A stretch of 16,238 nucleotides of DNA from a bacterium. Its GTDB lineage: Bacteria; Ratteibacteria; UBA8468. Positions 6,385 through 13,486 of the stretch are shown piece by piece. The notes beneath the pieces were generated by a model that worked only from the letters and a program-made list of their open reading frames with translations, searched no databases and was not told the origin of the DNA. The number at the start of each line of letters is the position of its first letter. Position 1 is the first letter of the stretch. Location of the stretch: NCBI GenBank assembly GCA_030672255.1, contig DAOVGU010000081.1:1-16238 (forward strand), written 5' to 3'. The position numbers and the translations under genes were made by a program.

Positions 6385-6600
6385 ATGCAAAAGGTTGGGT
6401 ATACGGTAAGGCTTTCTCCAACTTTATTGGAGAGGGTAAAAAGGTTTTGTAAGGTACGCGGGATAAAGTCAAGTTTCTTCGTAGAAGAGGCTTTGCGCTC
6501 AAAAATGGAAGACCTATCGGACATTGCAGAATTTGATAGACTTGCTTATGAAGCTAAAGATGCGGTAGACTTCAAAGAGTTCCTCAAGGAAATAGATTAA
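6385..6600 (+). CDS. Ribbon-helix-helix antitoxin
   Basis: 71 residues. Residues 5-42 match a CopG/ParD-type ribbon-helix-helix: a beta strand (G-Y-T-V-R-L-S), helix 1 (P-T-L-L-E-R-V-K-R-F-C) and helix 2 (K-S-S-F-F-V-E-E-A-L-R-S-K-M). The acidic C-terminal tail (about 45-71) would wrap and neutralise the toxin. Such proteins bind the promoter as dimers and repress their own operon. An AAGGGGTG ribosome-binding site lies 8 bp upstream. The stop TAA overlaps the toxin ATG by one base (TAATG), the usual translational coupling of antitoxin and toxin. The class (RelB/ParD-like) cannot be fixed from the sequence alone. Confidence 0.82.
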   Translation: MQKVGYTVRLSPTLLERVKRFCKVRGIKSSFFVEEALRSKMEDLSDIAEFDRLAYEAKDAVDFKEFLKEID

Positions 6601-6875
6601 TGTATCGTGTGCGCATTATCCCCTCAGCCCAGAGAGACATAACCAAACTCAAAAAACAAACCGAGAATGAATACACCAAAATCTACCGGAGAATCAGAGA
6701 AATCATCCTCTCCTTCGAAACCAATCCCCTTCCTTATGGAAGTGAAAAATTAACTGCTCGAGGAGGATACAGGATTAGGGTTGGACCATATAGGGTCCTA
6801 TATCAGGTTGACAAGAAATCCCGAGAGGTCTATATTGTAAGAATAAAACGGCGGGAGAAGGATACATATAAATGA
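6600..6875 (+). CDS. RelE/ParE-family toxin
   Basis: 91 residues, typical length. The family core is clear: M-Y-R-V-R-I-I-P-S-A at the N-terminus, two helices (11-40), then G-G-Y-R-I-R-V-G-P-Y-R-V-L-Y-Q-V (55-70), V-Y-I-V-R-I (77-82) and a C-terminal K-R-R-E-K-D-T-Y-K. Arg58, Arg60, Arg65 and Tyr90 occupy positions used for mRNA cleavage in RelE proteins, favouring a ribosome-dependent mRNA interferase over a gyrase poison (ParE). The antitoxin stop overlaps its start by 1 nt. Its own stop overlaps the secA ATG by 4 nt (ATGA), so toxin and secA translation are likely coupled. No frameshift or loss of key residues is visible, so it is probably functional. Confidence 0.87.
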   Translation: MYRVRIIPSAQRDITKLKKQTENEYTKIYRRIREIILSFETNPLPYGSEKLTARGGYRIRVGPYRVLYQVDKKSREVYIVRIKRREKDTYK

Positions 6876-9529
6876 AGAAGGAAAAACCACAAAAAAGATT
6901 TAAGAATATTCTTCTCGAGGCAAAGAAGCAGAGAAGGGGGTTTTTCTGGAAATTCGTTTCCACCCGCTCGGAAAGGGTTATCAAGAACCTTTTGCCTCTC
7001 TTGGCAAGGGTTAATGAGCTTGAACCGCAAATAAGCAAACTTTCTGATTCCCAGTTAGCTGCTAAAACCCCGGAATTCAAGGAAAAAATTTCCCAGGGTG
7101 CGAGCATAGAAGAAATCCTGCCTGAAGCATTTGCTATCGTCAGGGAGGTGGCAAAGAGGAAGGTTAATATGCGGCACTTTGATGTGCAGATTTTAGGAGG
7201 AATCATCCTTTTTCAGGGGAAGATTGCCGAGATGGCTACCGGAGAGGGAAAGACCCTCGTTGCTACCCTTCCCCTTTACCTTATTGCTCTGAAAGGAAAG
7301 GGCGCCCACCTGGTGACGGTCAATGACTATTTAGCTAAAAGGGACCGGGAATGGATGGGGCCAATCTATGAATCCTTGGGACTATCGGTGGGGGTAATCC
7401 AGCATGATCTGCCCACCACAGAAAGACAAAAGGCTTATAATTCTGATATCACCTATGGCACAAATAATGAGTTTGGCTTTGACTATCTTCGGGATAATAT
7501 GGCGATAAGGGCCGAGGATAGAGTGCAGAGGGAGCTTCATTTTGCCATTGTTGATGAGGTTGATTCCATTCTGATTGACGAGGCAAGAACCCCTTTAATT
7601 ATCTCCGGACCGGCGGAGGAGTCAACCGAACTTTATTATAAGATTGACAGAGTCATTCCCAGACTTGATTCCAAGACAGATTATCTCCTCGATGAGAAAA
7701 GTCAGACCGTCACCCTCACCGAGATTGGGGTAAAAAAATGTGAGGAGTTACTCAGGGTAAAAAATCTTTACGATAATCAGCATATGGAGCTGGTTCACCA
7801 TATCAATCAGGCGCTGCGTGCCCATTCTCCCCTTTTCCGAAGGGATGATGAGTATATGGTCAAGGATGGCAAGGTTATTATTGTTGACGAATTTACCGGC
7901 AGATTAATGCCGGGAAGGCGCTGGAGCGATGGACTTCATCAGGCGATTGAGGCCAAGGAGGGGTTAAAAATAGAAAATGAGAATCAGACATTGGCCACGA
8001 TCACCTTCCAGAACTACTTCAAACTTTATAAAAAATTGGCCGGCATGACCGGAACCGCCTTCACCGAAGCCGCCGAATTTCAGGAGATCTATAAACTGGA
8101 TACGGTGGTTATTCCCACTAATAAACCATTAATCCGCTATTATTATCCTGATCTTATCTATAAGAGCGAAAAGGAGAAGTATGCTGCTATCGTTAAAGAG
8201 ATTGAGGAACTCCACAAGAAAGGTCGCCCCATCCTCGTAGGAACGCCTTCCATTGAAAAGAATGAAAGATTAAGCCGGCTCTTGGAAAGAAAAGGGATTC
8301 CTCATCAGGTTTTAAATGCCAAATATCATGAGATGGAGGCAAAGATTATTGCCAAGGCCGGGCAAAAGTATGCCGTTACCATCGCCACAAATATGGCCGG
8401 TAGAGGAACCGACATCGTTCTCGGCGAAGGTATCGCAGAGATGGGAGGTCTGCATACCACTGGCTCAGAGCGTCATGAGGCGAGAAGGATTGACAATCAA
8501 TTGCGGGGGCGTGCCGGAAGGCAGGGGGATCCAGGAAGTTCTCGATTTTACCTTGCCTTAGAGGATGACCTGATGCGCATCTTTGGAGGAGAAAGACTGA
8601 AGGGAATTATGGAGAGGTTACCCGAGGGCCAGGAGATCCAGCACCCCTTAATTACCCGAGCCGTTGAAAATGCGCAAAGACGAGTGGAGGGGAGGAACTT
8701 CGAAATCAGAAAGCAGTTAGTTGACTTTGATAATGTGATGAATGAACAAAGAACCGTTGTCTATAATTTAAGAAGGTCGATCTTAGAGGGAGAAGACATC
8801 AGCGAATATATTCACAACCTTCTAATTGAAGAGGTAGAAAGCGGAATCGCTCGCTATCTCAATCCCGAGGTTAAACCAGGGGAATGGGACCTGGGCGAAT
8901 TGAGCAAATGGGTCAATCTCGCCTTTCGCCTTTCCTTTACACCAGAGCGATTGGATGAGAAAAATCCAGAGCTCTACCGAGAAAATACAAAGGAATCTCT
9001 CTTGAGCAAGGTAGAAACTGCTTACGAGGAGAAAAAGGAGCGCTTGGGAAAGGAATTGATGGACAATCTTGAGCACACCGTTCTCCTCCAGGTAATCGAT
9101 AACCGCTGGAAGAACCATCTCTATGATATGGACAATCTTCGCGAAGGGATTGGGCTGCGCGCCTACGGTCAGCACGATCCGGTCGTTGCCTATAAGCAGG
9201 AAAGTTACCTTCTCTTCAGTCAGATGAATGATGCCATCCGGGAAGAGGTGGTAAATTACCTGTTTAAACTTGAGGCCATCTCTGAAGAGGAAGCAAGAGG
9301 AGCAGAAATGCCGATCTCCTTTGTGCATTCTGAGGTTGGTTCCTTTGACGAGAAGGTTCTGGTTAGCAAAGGAGAGAAGGCAGCAGTGGTTCCTCAAGCT
9401 TCTCCGTCCCCTGCAGAGCCAGCCGCCAAACCGGTTCCTTATCGCCGGGAAGGAAGAAAAATCGGGCGCAACGAACCCTGCCCCTGCGGCAGTGGCAAAA
9501 AATATAAGCACTGCTGTGGAAGAAAATAA
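6872..9529 (+). CDS. secA: Preprotein translocase ATPase SecA
   Basis: 885 residues, full length. Landmarks in order: Walker A A-T-G-E-G-K-T-L (122-129); T-V-N-D-Y-L-A-K-R-D (149-158); Y-G-T-N-N-E-F-G-F-D-Y-L-R-D (195-208); the DEAD-type V-D-E-V-D-S-I-L-I-D-E-A-R-T (227-240); later M-A-G-R-G-T-D and Q-L-R-G-R-A-G-R-Q-G-D of the second RecA-like domain; and a C-terminal zinc-binding C-x-C-x8-C-C (870, 872, 881, 882) that contacts SecB or ribosomes in relatives. SecA drives post-translational export through SecYEG and is essential. A GGGAGAAGG ribosome-binding site lies inside the toxin gene, 10 nt upstream. The ATG overlaps the toxin stop. About 20 Lys/Arg-rich residues precede the usual family start. 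No separate promoter is seen, so it probably depends on the toxin-antitoxin promoter or one further upstream. Confidence 0.97.
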   Translation: MKKEKPQKRFKNILLEAKKQRRGFFWKFVSTRSERVIKNLLPLLARVNELEPQISKLSDSQLAAKTPEFKEKISQGASIEEILPEAFAIVREVAKRKVNMRHFDVQILGGIILFQGKIAEMATGEGKTLVATLPLYLIALKGKGAHLVTVNDYLAKRDREWMGPIYESLGLSVGVIQHDLPTTERQKAYNSDITYGTNNEFGFDYLRDNMAIRAEDRVQRELHFAIVDEVDSILIDEARTPLIISGPAEESTELYYKIDRVIPRLDSKTDYLLDEKSQTVTLTEIGVKKCEELLRVKNLYDNQHMELVHHINQALRAHSPLFRRDDEYMVKDGKVIIVDEFTGRLMPGRRWSDGLHQAIEAKEGLKIENENQTLATITFQNYFKLYKKLAGMTGTAFTEAAEFQEIYKLDTVVIPTNKPLIRYYYPDLIYKSEKEKYAAIVKEIEELHKKGRPILVGTPSIEKNERLSRLLERKGIPHQVLNAKYHEMEAKIIAKAGQKYAVTIATNMAGRGTDIVLGEGIAEMGGLHTTGSERHEARRIDNQLRGRAGRQGDPGSSRFYLALEDDLMRIFGGERLKGIMERLPEGQEIQHPLITRAVENAQRRVEGRNFEIRKQLVDFDNVMNEQRTVVYNLRRSILEGEDISEYIHNLLIEEVESGIARYLNPEVKPGEWDLGELSKWVNLAFRLSFTPERLDEKNPELYRENTKESLLSKVETAYEEKKERLGKELMDNLEHTVLLQVIDNRWKNHLYDMDNLREGIGLRAYGQHDPVVAYKQESYLLFSQMNDAIREEVVNYLFKLEAISEEEARGAEMPISFVHSEVGSFDEKVLVSKGEKAAVVPQASPSPAEPAAKPVPYRREGRKIGRNEPCPCGSGKKYKHCCGRK

Positions 9530-9532
9530 CCC

Positions 9533-9573
9533 TGTGGATAAGCTGTTAATTAGTGAGAACTTTTTGTGAATAA
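9533..9573 (+). promoter_or_regulatory. Two DnaA boxes upstream of dnaA (candidate oriC part)
   Basis: TGTGGATAA (9533-9541) is the exact complement of the consensus DnaA box TTATCCACA. TGTGAATAA (9565-9573) is the one-mismatch form TTATTCACA. Both point the same way, 32 bp apart (about three helical turns), just after the secA stop. They may serve in replication initiation, dnaA autoregulation or both. I saw no further strong boxes before dnaA. Confidence 0.7.
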
Positions 9574-9675
9574 AGGAGCATTTCTCTTCTCGATCTTTCT
9601 CCAAACCAAGTAAGTAAAAGTAGTGTTGATTTCGAAAAATCATTGCCAGACATAGCTTTTTTAAGGGGTTAATCT

Positions 9676-9704
9676 TTGCCCCTGATAGATTCAATCAGGG
9701 GCAA
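9676..9704 (+). promoter_or_regulatory. Hairpin covering the dnaA ribosome-binding region
   Basis: Perfect 11-bp stem TTGCCCCTGAT (9676-9686) and ATCAGGGGCAA (9694-9704) with a 7-nt loop. No T-run follows, so it is not a standard terminator. AGGGG in the 3' arm is the only Shine-Dalgarno-like sequence before the dnaA ATG at 9714, so folding could limit initiation. Structure is seen; regulation is inferred. Confidence 0.6.
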
Positions 9705-9713
9705 TCATAATTG

Positions 9714-11084
9714 ATGCCCTACAAAACAATGAATAAAGATGCGGTGAATATCTGGGAGAAGGCTCTGGGCATTATCAAAAAAGAGGTTGATCCCAGGTCC
9801 TTCAAGCTCTGGTTTCTACCAATAAAGGTCTTCTCCTTCACCGATGAGGCGATAACATTAGAGGTTCCGGATACCTTCTTTAAAAACTGGGTAAAGGAGC
9901 ATTACCTTCTCCTGATCAAAAGAGCCGTTTCCGCGGTTGTGAGGAAGGACATTTCCATTGAATTTTTCCTCCCGGAAGATTACCTTAAAGAACTGGTTTC
10001 TATCCCGCCTGCCGCCAGACAGACGACCCAGAGTTTCCGCGGAAAGGAAGCGAGGGTTGACCACTCCGGGCTTAACCCCAACTTTATCTTCGATAACTTT
10101 GTCGTGGGAAGTTCCAACAGGCTGGCGCATGCTGCTGCTCTTGCTGTGGGACAATCAATTGGCACCGCCTACAATCCGCTCTTCATCTATGGATTAGTAG
10201 GATTGGGAAAGACTCATCTGATGCAGGCAATCGGTCATTTTATCAAGGAGCGCGGTGAATATCGCGTAAGCTACCTTCCCAGTGAAAAGTTTGTCAACCA
10301 GTATATCGACAGCATTCAGAATCGCACAACCAACACCTTTAGAAACAGGTTTCGCAACCTTGATGTTCTCCTGCTTGACGACATCCATTTCCTTGCCGGC
10401 AAGGAAAGGATTCAGGAGGAATTCTTCCATACCTTTAATGCCCTTTACGATAACCATAAACAGGTGGTAATCTCCTCAGACCGGCCTCCCAAGGAGATCG
10501 CTGCCTTGGAGAAGCGATTGGTAAGCCGTTTTGAGTGGGGACTTGTCGCGGATATCCAGCCCCCGGATTTAGAGACGAGAATTGCTATTTTAAAGAAAAA
10601 GATGGAGATAAAAAGGGTAAATTTTGATGAGGAGGTAATAGAGTTTATTGCCGAAAGGATAAAAAATAATATTCGTTTATTGGAGGGTGCGCTTACCAAA
10701 CTTATTGCCTGCAGTTCCCTTTTTGCGAAAACAATAGATCTTCCATTTGCCAAGGAAGTATTAAAGGATATTATTGCAGAGGCTCCTCAAAAACCTATTA
10801 CTGTAGAGACTATTTTAGAGAAGGTTGCAGAAAATTTTAATCTCCATATCTCTGATCTTAAAGGAAGAAGAAGAATTAAATCATTCATTCTGCCCCGGCA
10901 GATTGCGATGTATTTAGCCAGGAGGTTAACCGATAATTCACTGCCCCAGATCGGCGATAGTTTTGGAGGAAAGGACCATGCCACCATTATCTATGCCTGT
11001 AAAAAGATTGAAAAAATAGTGGAGAAGGATCTCTATTTTAAGGAAGAAATTGAAAAGTTGGTAGATAGGGTTAAAGAGGGATAA
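9714..11084 (+). CDS. dnaA: Chromosomal replication initiator DnaA
   Basis: 456 residues from the ATG at 9714. Domain I (about 8-85) begins I-W-E-K-A-L and contains F-K-L-W-F, typical for self-association and partner binding. Domain II is short (about 88-118). Domain III AAA+ has Walker A G-L-V-G-L-G-K-T (160-167), Walker B L-L-L-D-D-I-H-F (219-226), sensor I S-S-D-R-P (254-258) and the Arg-finger region R-L-V-S-R-F-E-W-G-L. Domain IV ends with D-H-A-T-I-I-Y-A (421-428), the DnaA-box-binding signature. DnaA binds and opens oriC. Other possible starts are TTG 9711 and ATG 9729; the last also gives a normal N-terminus but has no ribosome-binding site. secA is upstream and dnaN downstream. DnaA boxes upstream suggest autoregulation. 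Confidence 0.96.
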   Translation: MPYKTMNKDAVNIWEKALGIIKKEVDPRSFKLWFLPIKVFSFTDEAITLEVPDTFFKNWVKEHYLLLIKRAVSAVVRKDISIEFFLPEDYLKELVSIPPAARQTTQSFRGKEARVDHSGLNPNFIFDNFVVGSSNRLAHAAALAVGQSIGTAYNPLFIYGLVGLGKTHLMQAIGHFIKERGEYRVSYLPSEKFVNQYIDSIQNRTTNTFRNRFRNLDVLLLDDIHFLAGKERIQEEFFHTFNALYDNHKQVVISSDRPPKEIAALEKRLVSRFEWGLVADIQPPDLETRIAILKKKMEIKRVNFDEEVIEFIAERIKNNIRLLEGALTKLIACSSLFAKTIDLPFAKEVLKDIIAEAPQKPITVETILEKVAENFNLHISDLKGRRRIKSFILPRQIAMYLARRLTDNSLPQIGDSFGGKDHATIIYACKKIEKIVEKDLYFKEEIEKLVDRVKEG

Positions 11085-11109
11085 AAACGGTTGAAGGTTA
11101 AAGGTTAAG
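11080..11109 (+). repeat. Short tandem repeats at the end of dnaA
   Basis: GATAAAAACGGTT (11080-11092) spans the dnaA stop and recurs exactly at the end of dnaN (12418-12430). It runs into three tandem heptamers, GGTTGAA, GGTTAAA and GGTTAAG (11089-11109). They lie at the edge of the AT-rich dnaA-dnaN spacer. Confidence 0.6.
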
Positions 11110-11321
11110 AGAAATTAAGGTATTTCACAAATTAGTGACAGTTTTTAGATATTTTTTAAATTAACTAATCATTTTAAAGTTCATATTGGATATGGATTTT
11201 CTATGTTTGTAGTTTTTATTAACTAAATGAACGTTCTTATGACTATAAATATTAGTTATTAATATTATTACTATTATTAAAAATAAAGGAAAAGATAGAG
11301 AGATAAAAAAGGAGAAATAAA
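11105..11321. other. AT-rich dnaA-dnaN spacer, candidate DNA unwinding element
   Basis: About 80% A+T by hand count over 11101-11320 (43 G/C in 220), much higher than the flanking genes. It includes near-continuous TTA/TAT triplets at 11251-11280; read on the minus strand these give TAA/TAG triplets, loosely like DnaA-trio motifs. No consensus DnaA box is visible in it. In Bacillus-type bipartite origins the unwinding element lies in exactly this position. It also holds the dnaN ribosome-binding site (AAAGGAGA, 11308-11315) and presumably its promoter, which I could not pinpoint. Confidence 0.5.
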
Positions 11322-12419
11322 ATGGGGATAGGCGTTAAAAGAAATGATCTTTTAGATGGGTTACAAGGGATTGTGGGGATTATTGGCCCGAGACCCACAC
11401 TTGCTGCCCTTTCCTATATTTTTTTGGAGACAGAAGATAATAAACTGTTTTTGACCGCTACCGACTTAGAGTTGACAATGAGGGTAGTAATCCCTTGTGA
11501 AACAAAAAGAAAAGGTAGTCTCCTTGTGCCGGGGAGAAGGTTTTTCAGTATCATCCGGGAATTACCTCTAGGATCAGAAATTAATATTGTTAAGGAGAAA
11601 ACCGAAAAAACTAAGGTGACGGTTGGTAATATCGTATTTACCTTACCCGGGTTAAAAGTAGAGGAATTCCCTGGCCTGCCCAAAGTTAAGAAAGGGGCGG
11701 TTCTGAAAATGAAGCAAGGGGTTTTAAAGCGAATGTTAAAGAAAACAAAGTTCTCTGTCGCCCCTGATGAGACGAGGGCCTATCTACGAGGACTGCTTTT
11801 TAGGTTAAAAAAGGATAGTTTGGTTTTGGTAGGAACCGATACCAGAAGGCTTGCCTATATCAAGAAACCCTATTCCTCACCTACGGAGACGGACTTAATT
11901 TTACCTCTAAAGTTAATCGATGAGCTGGAGAAATGTTTGGCCGAGGAAGGAGAGGTTGAGGTTACCATCAGCCCTAATCAGATTATATTTAAGACCGCGA
12001 GTCTGCTTATTATCTCTCAGCTTATTGAAGGCCGGTTTCCCAGCTATGAGGTTGCCTTTCCCTCCGAGGAGTTAAAGGGGGTCAGGGTGGGAAGGGAGAA
12101 GTTGATCGCTGCGGTAAGACGCATTAGCCTCCTCACCACAGAACGGCATAGCTCAATAAGATTTGATCTTATCCCCCAGGAAATAGTTGTCTCCATTAAT
12201 ACCCCGGAAGCAGGCGAGGCCAGAGAACCGATCCCGGTTGAATATTCTGGTGAGAAAATAGCCATTTCCTTCAACCCTGTCTATGTCCTGGATGTCTTGA
12301 AAAATTTAGAGGCCGAGAACGTAATTGTGGGAATTTCCGATCCCTTAAAACCGGCGCTTATTCGACCCGACACCGAGGAGGAATACAAATACATCCTTAT
12401 GCCCGTAAAAACAGAATGA
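11322..12419 (+). CDS. dnaN: DNA polymerase III beta subunit (sliding clamp)
   Basis: 365 residues, the usual length for a clamp with three similar domains of about 120 residues each. Family landmarks include R-P-T-L-A-A-L-S-Y-I-F-L-E near residue 24, A-T-D-L-E-L-T-M (46-53), the G-T-D-T-R-R-L-A segment in domain 2, I-E-G-R-F-P-S-Y in the domain 2/3 region and a C-terminal Y-K-Y-I-L-M-P-V. It forms a dimeric ring around DNA that tethers the polymerase and binds other repair and replication partners. An AAAGGAGA ribosome-binding site lies 7 bp before the ATG. It follows dnaA across an AT-rich spacer. recF, its common downstream neighbour, is not present here. Confidence 0.95.
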   Translation: MGIGVKRNDLLDGLQGIVGIIGPRPTLAALSYIFLETEDNKLFLTATDLELTMRVVIPCETKRKGSLLVPGRRFFSIIRELPLGSEINIVKEKTEKTKVTVGNIVFTLPGLKVEEFPGLPKVKKGAVLKMKQGVLKRMLKKTKFSVAPDETRAYLRGLLFRLKKDSLVLVGTDTRRLAYIKKPYSSPTETDLILPLKLIDELEKCLAEEGEVEVTISPNQIIFKTASLLIISQLIEGRFPSYEVAFPSEELKGVRVGREKLIAAVRRISLLTTERHSSIRFDLIPQEIVVSINTPEAGEAREPIPVEYSGEKIAISFNPVYVLDVLKNLEAENVIVGISDPLKPALIRPDTEEEYKYILMPVKTE

Positions 12420-12433
12420 TAAAAACGGTTATG

Positions 12434-12485
12434 CTGTCATTGCGAGGAGTCCGCCTCAGGCGGACGACGTGGCAATCTCAATGGA
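12434..12485. repeat. Truncated family A repeat, copy 5 (left half only)
   Basis: TGTCATTGCGAGG at the left is followed by a perfect hairpin GTCCGCCT-c-AGGCGGAC (12449-12465) and GTGGCAATCTCAAT. The matching right arm with GAGATTGC and TCGCAATGAC is missing. It lies 15 bp after the dnaN stop and marks the left edge of the accessory island. Confidence 0.7.
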
Positions 12486-12488
12486 TTT

Positions 12489-12560
12489 ACCGCGAAAGCA
12501 CGAAATAAAAGAAAACACAAAAACGTAACCACAGATTTCACTGATTAACGCAGATTAGCG
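12489..12560. repeat. Degenerate dispersed-repeat remnant after dnaN
   Basis: ACCGCGAAAGCACGAAA (12489-12505) and AACCACAGATTTCACTGATT followed by AACGCAGATT (from 12527) resemble low-complexity dispersed repeats common between genes of environmental bacteria. The AACCACAGA motif also occurs beside repeat copy 2. No open reading frame of note lies between 12420 and 12624. Confidence 0.45.
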
Positions 12561-12624
12561 AGAGGAAATATAACCGAGATTAATTTCAGCTTTAGGTGCA
12601 AGCCAGTGGGGGAAACCTGTTTTT

Positions 12625-12861
12625 ATGCTATCCTTGAGAATCATTGGTGTTGTATGCCTAATTAGGGGTATCCCGGAATTGGTCAAACTTCTAGCCAATC
12701 TGGCATGGAGGTACCAAGGCCCCTATCTCTGGTCAGGTATTATCAGCGCTATTGTGTTCTTAATTATTGGAGGATACTTGATTTTAGGTGGGAGACGTTT
12801 GGCCAAGTTTGCATTTCGAGAACGAACGAAAACGCCAAGTTCAGATAACGCTGGACGTTAG
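12625..12861 (+). CDS. Small two-helix membrane protein, function unknown
   Basis: 78 residues. Two hydrophobic segments (about 5-27 and 35-56) are joined by a short W-R-Y-Q-G-P-Y loop and followed by a basic, polar tail (57-78). I do not recognise a family. The ribosome-binding site is poor: GGGGGA lies about 11 nt upstream. The stop codon falls in a small inverted repeat (TAACG-ctgga-CGTTA, 12846-12860). It lies in the island between dnaN and the DUF721 gene, upstream of a toxin-antitoxin-like pair, but a functional link is not shown. Coding status is probable rather than certain. Confidence 0.55.
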   Translation: MLSLRIIGVVCLIRGIPELVKLLANLAWRYQGPYLWSGIISAIVFLIIGGYLILGGRRLAKFAFRERTKTPSSDNAGR

Positions 12862-12914
12862 AAACATTACCGAACCGAGAAAAATTGACAACAAGATGGG
12901 AGGATAGATAAACT

Positions 12915-13196
12915 GTGTTCGAGCGAATTTTGAAGGATCTGAGGGACAAAATTCGTAAACGGCATTATGTGATGACACTCCATGCCGAAGAAGAGATGAA
13001 CGACGATGGCTTGACTATCTATGATGTTGAACGCGGTATTCTTACCGGAAAGACAATAGAACGTCAGAAGGATAAAGTGACTGCGGAGTGGAAATACCGT
13101 ATAAAAGGACAAGCGATTGCTGGTAGTGAAGTTGAGGTGATTGCCAAATTGAGCCCAACGGGCAAGTTGGTTGTCATCACGGTATATGTGCCATAA
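12915..13196 (+). CDS. DUF4258 protein, probable toxin-like partner
   Basis: 93 residues from a GTG start, with GGGAGG (12898-12903) upstream as ribosome-binding site. The sequence fits DUF4258: a helical N-terminus with M-T-L-H-A-E-E-E-M (20-28, conserved-type His23), I-Y-D-V-E-R-G-I-L-T-G (35-45), then two to three beta strands (W-K-Y-R-I-K-G, V-E-V-I-A-K-L, L-V-V-I-T-V-Y) with a RelE-like secondary-structure order. DUF4258 proteins are often encoded beside small YgiT-type zinc-finger proteins, as here, and are suspected toxins. The catalytic activity, if any, is not established from this sequence. Confidence 0.75.
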   Translation: MFERILKDLRDKIRKRHYVMTLHAEEEMNDDGLTIYDVERGILTGKTIERQKDKVTAEWKYRIKGQAIAGSEVEVIAKLSPTGKLVVITVYVP

Positions 13197-13222
13197 AATG
13201 TAGAATGAGAGGAGAAAACCAG

Positions 13223-13450
13223 ATGGTATGTGAAATTTGTGGAAAACAGGGTGCACGTATTCGCAGGATTACCAGAGTCTATGGGAAGGGGAAGGATTTT
13301 CTGCTTATAGAGAACATCCCTGTGGTGGTTTGTTCTCGCTGTGGGGAAAGTTATCTGGAAGCGGAGACACTTCACGAAATTGAGCGTATTAAGCTTCACC
13401 AAAAGAGCTTTGCTGCCAAGCGCCCAATTCCGATAGTTGACTTTGCGTAG
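13223..13450 (+). CDS. YgiT-type (MqsA N-terminal-like) zinc-finger protein, probable antitoxin
   Basis: 75 residues from the ATG at 13223, chosen over ATG 13205 because AGAGGAG (13208-13214) is well spaced from it. Two C-x-x-C pairs (Cys3/Cys6 and Cys37/Cys40) form the zinc site. The ending R-P-I-P-I-V-D-F-A is typical of stand-alone YgiT-type zinc-finger proteins. It lacks the C-terminal helix-turn-helix of full-length MqsA, so DNA binding is doubtful. It follows the DUF4258 gene by 26 nt, consistent with a toxin-first pair. The antitoxin role is inferred from this common pairing. Confidence 0.8.
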   Translation: MVCEICGKQGARIRRITRVYGKGKDFLLIENIPVVVCSRCGESYLEAETLHEIERIKLHQKSFAAKRPIPIVDFA

Positions 13451-13486
13451 TCGAGAGAACCCCGCATCCCGTTAAAGACATTAGCA

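Noticed and set aside
8822..9694. 290-residue minus-strand open frame opposite the end of secA
   Set aside because: It lies almost wholly antisense to the well-defined SecA C-terminus, has no family resemblance and no ribosome-binding site; an antisense shadow.
9676..9704. Intrinsic terminator after secA
   Set aside because: The stem is strong but no T-run follows on either reading strand; better viewed as a leader structure of dnaA.
12846..12875. Possible integron attC-like site at the end of the small membrane protein gene (TAACG-ctgga-CGTTA)
   Set aside because: The GTTAGAA core fails the GTTRRRY consensus, no matching partner box is present and no integrase is seen; probably a chance small inverted repeat.
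12886..12914. Promoter for the DUF4258 gene (TTGACA at about 12886)
   Set aside because: The 17-bp-spaced hexamer is ATAAAC, a poor -10 box, and it would leave almost no leader before the start codon.
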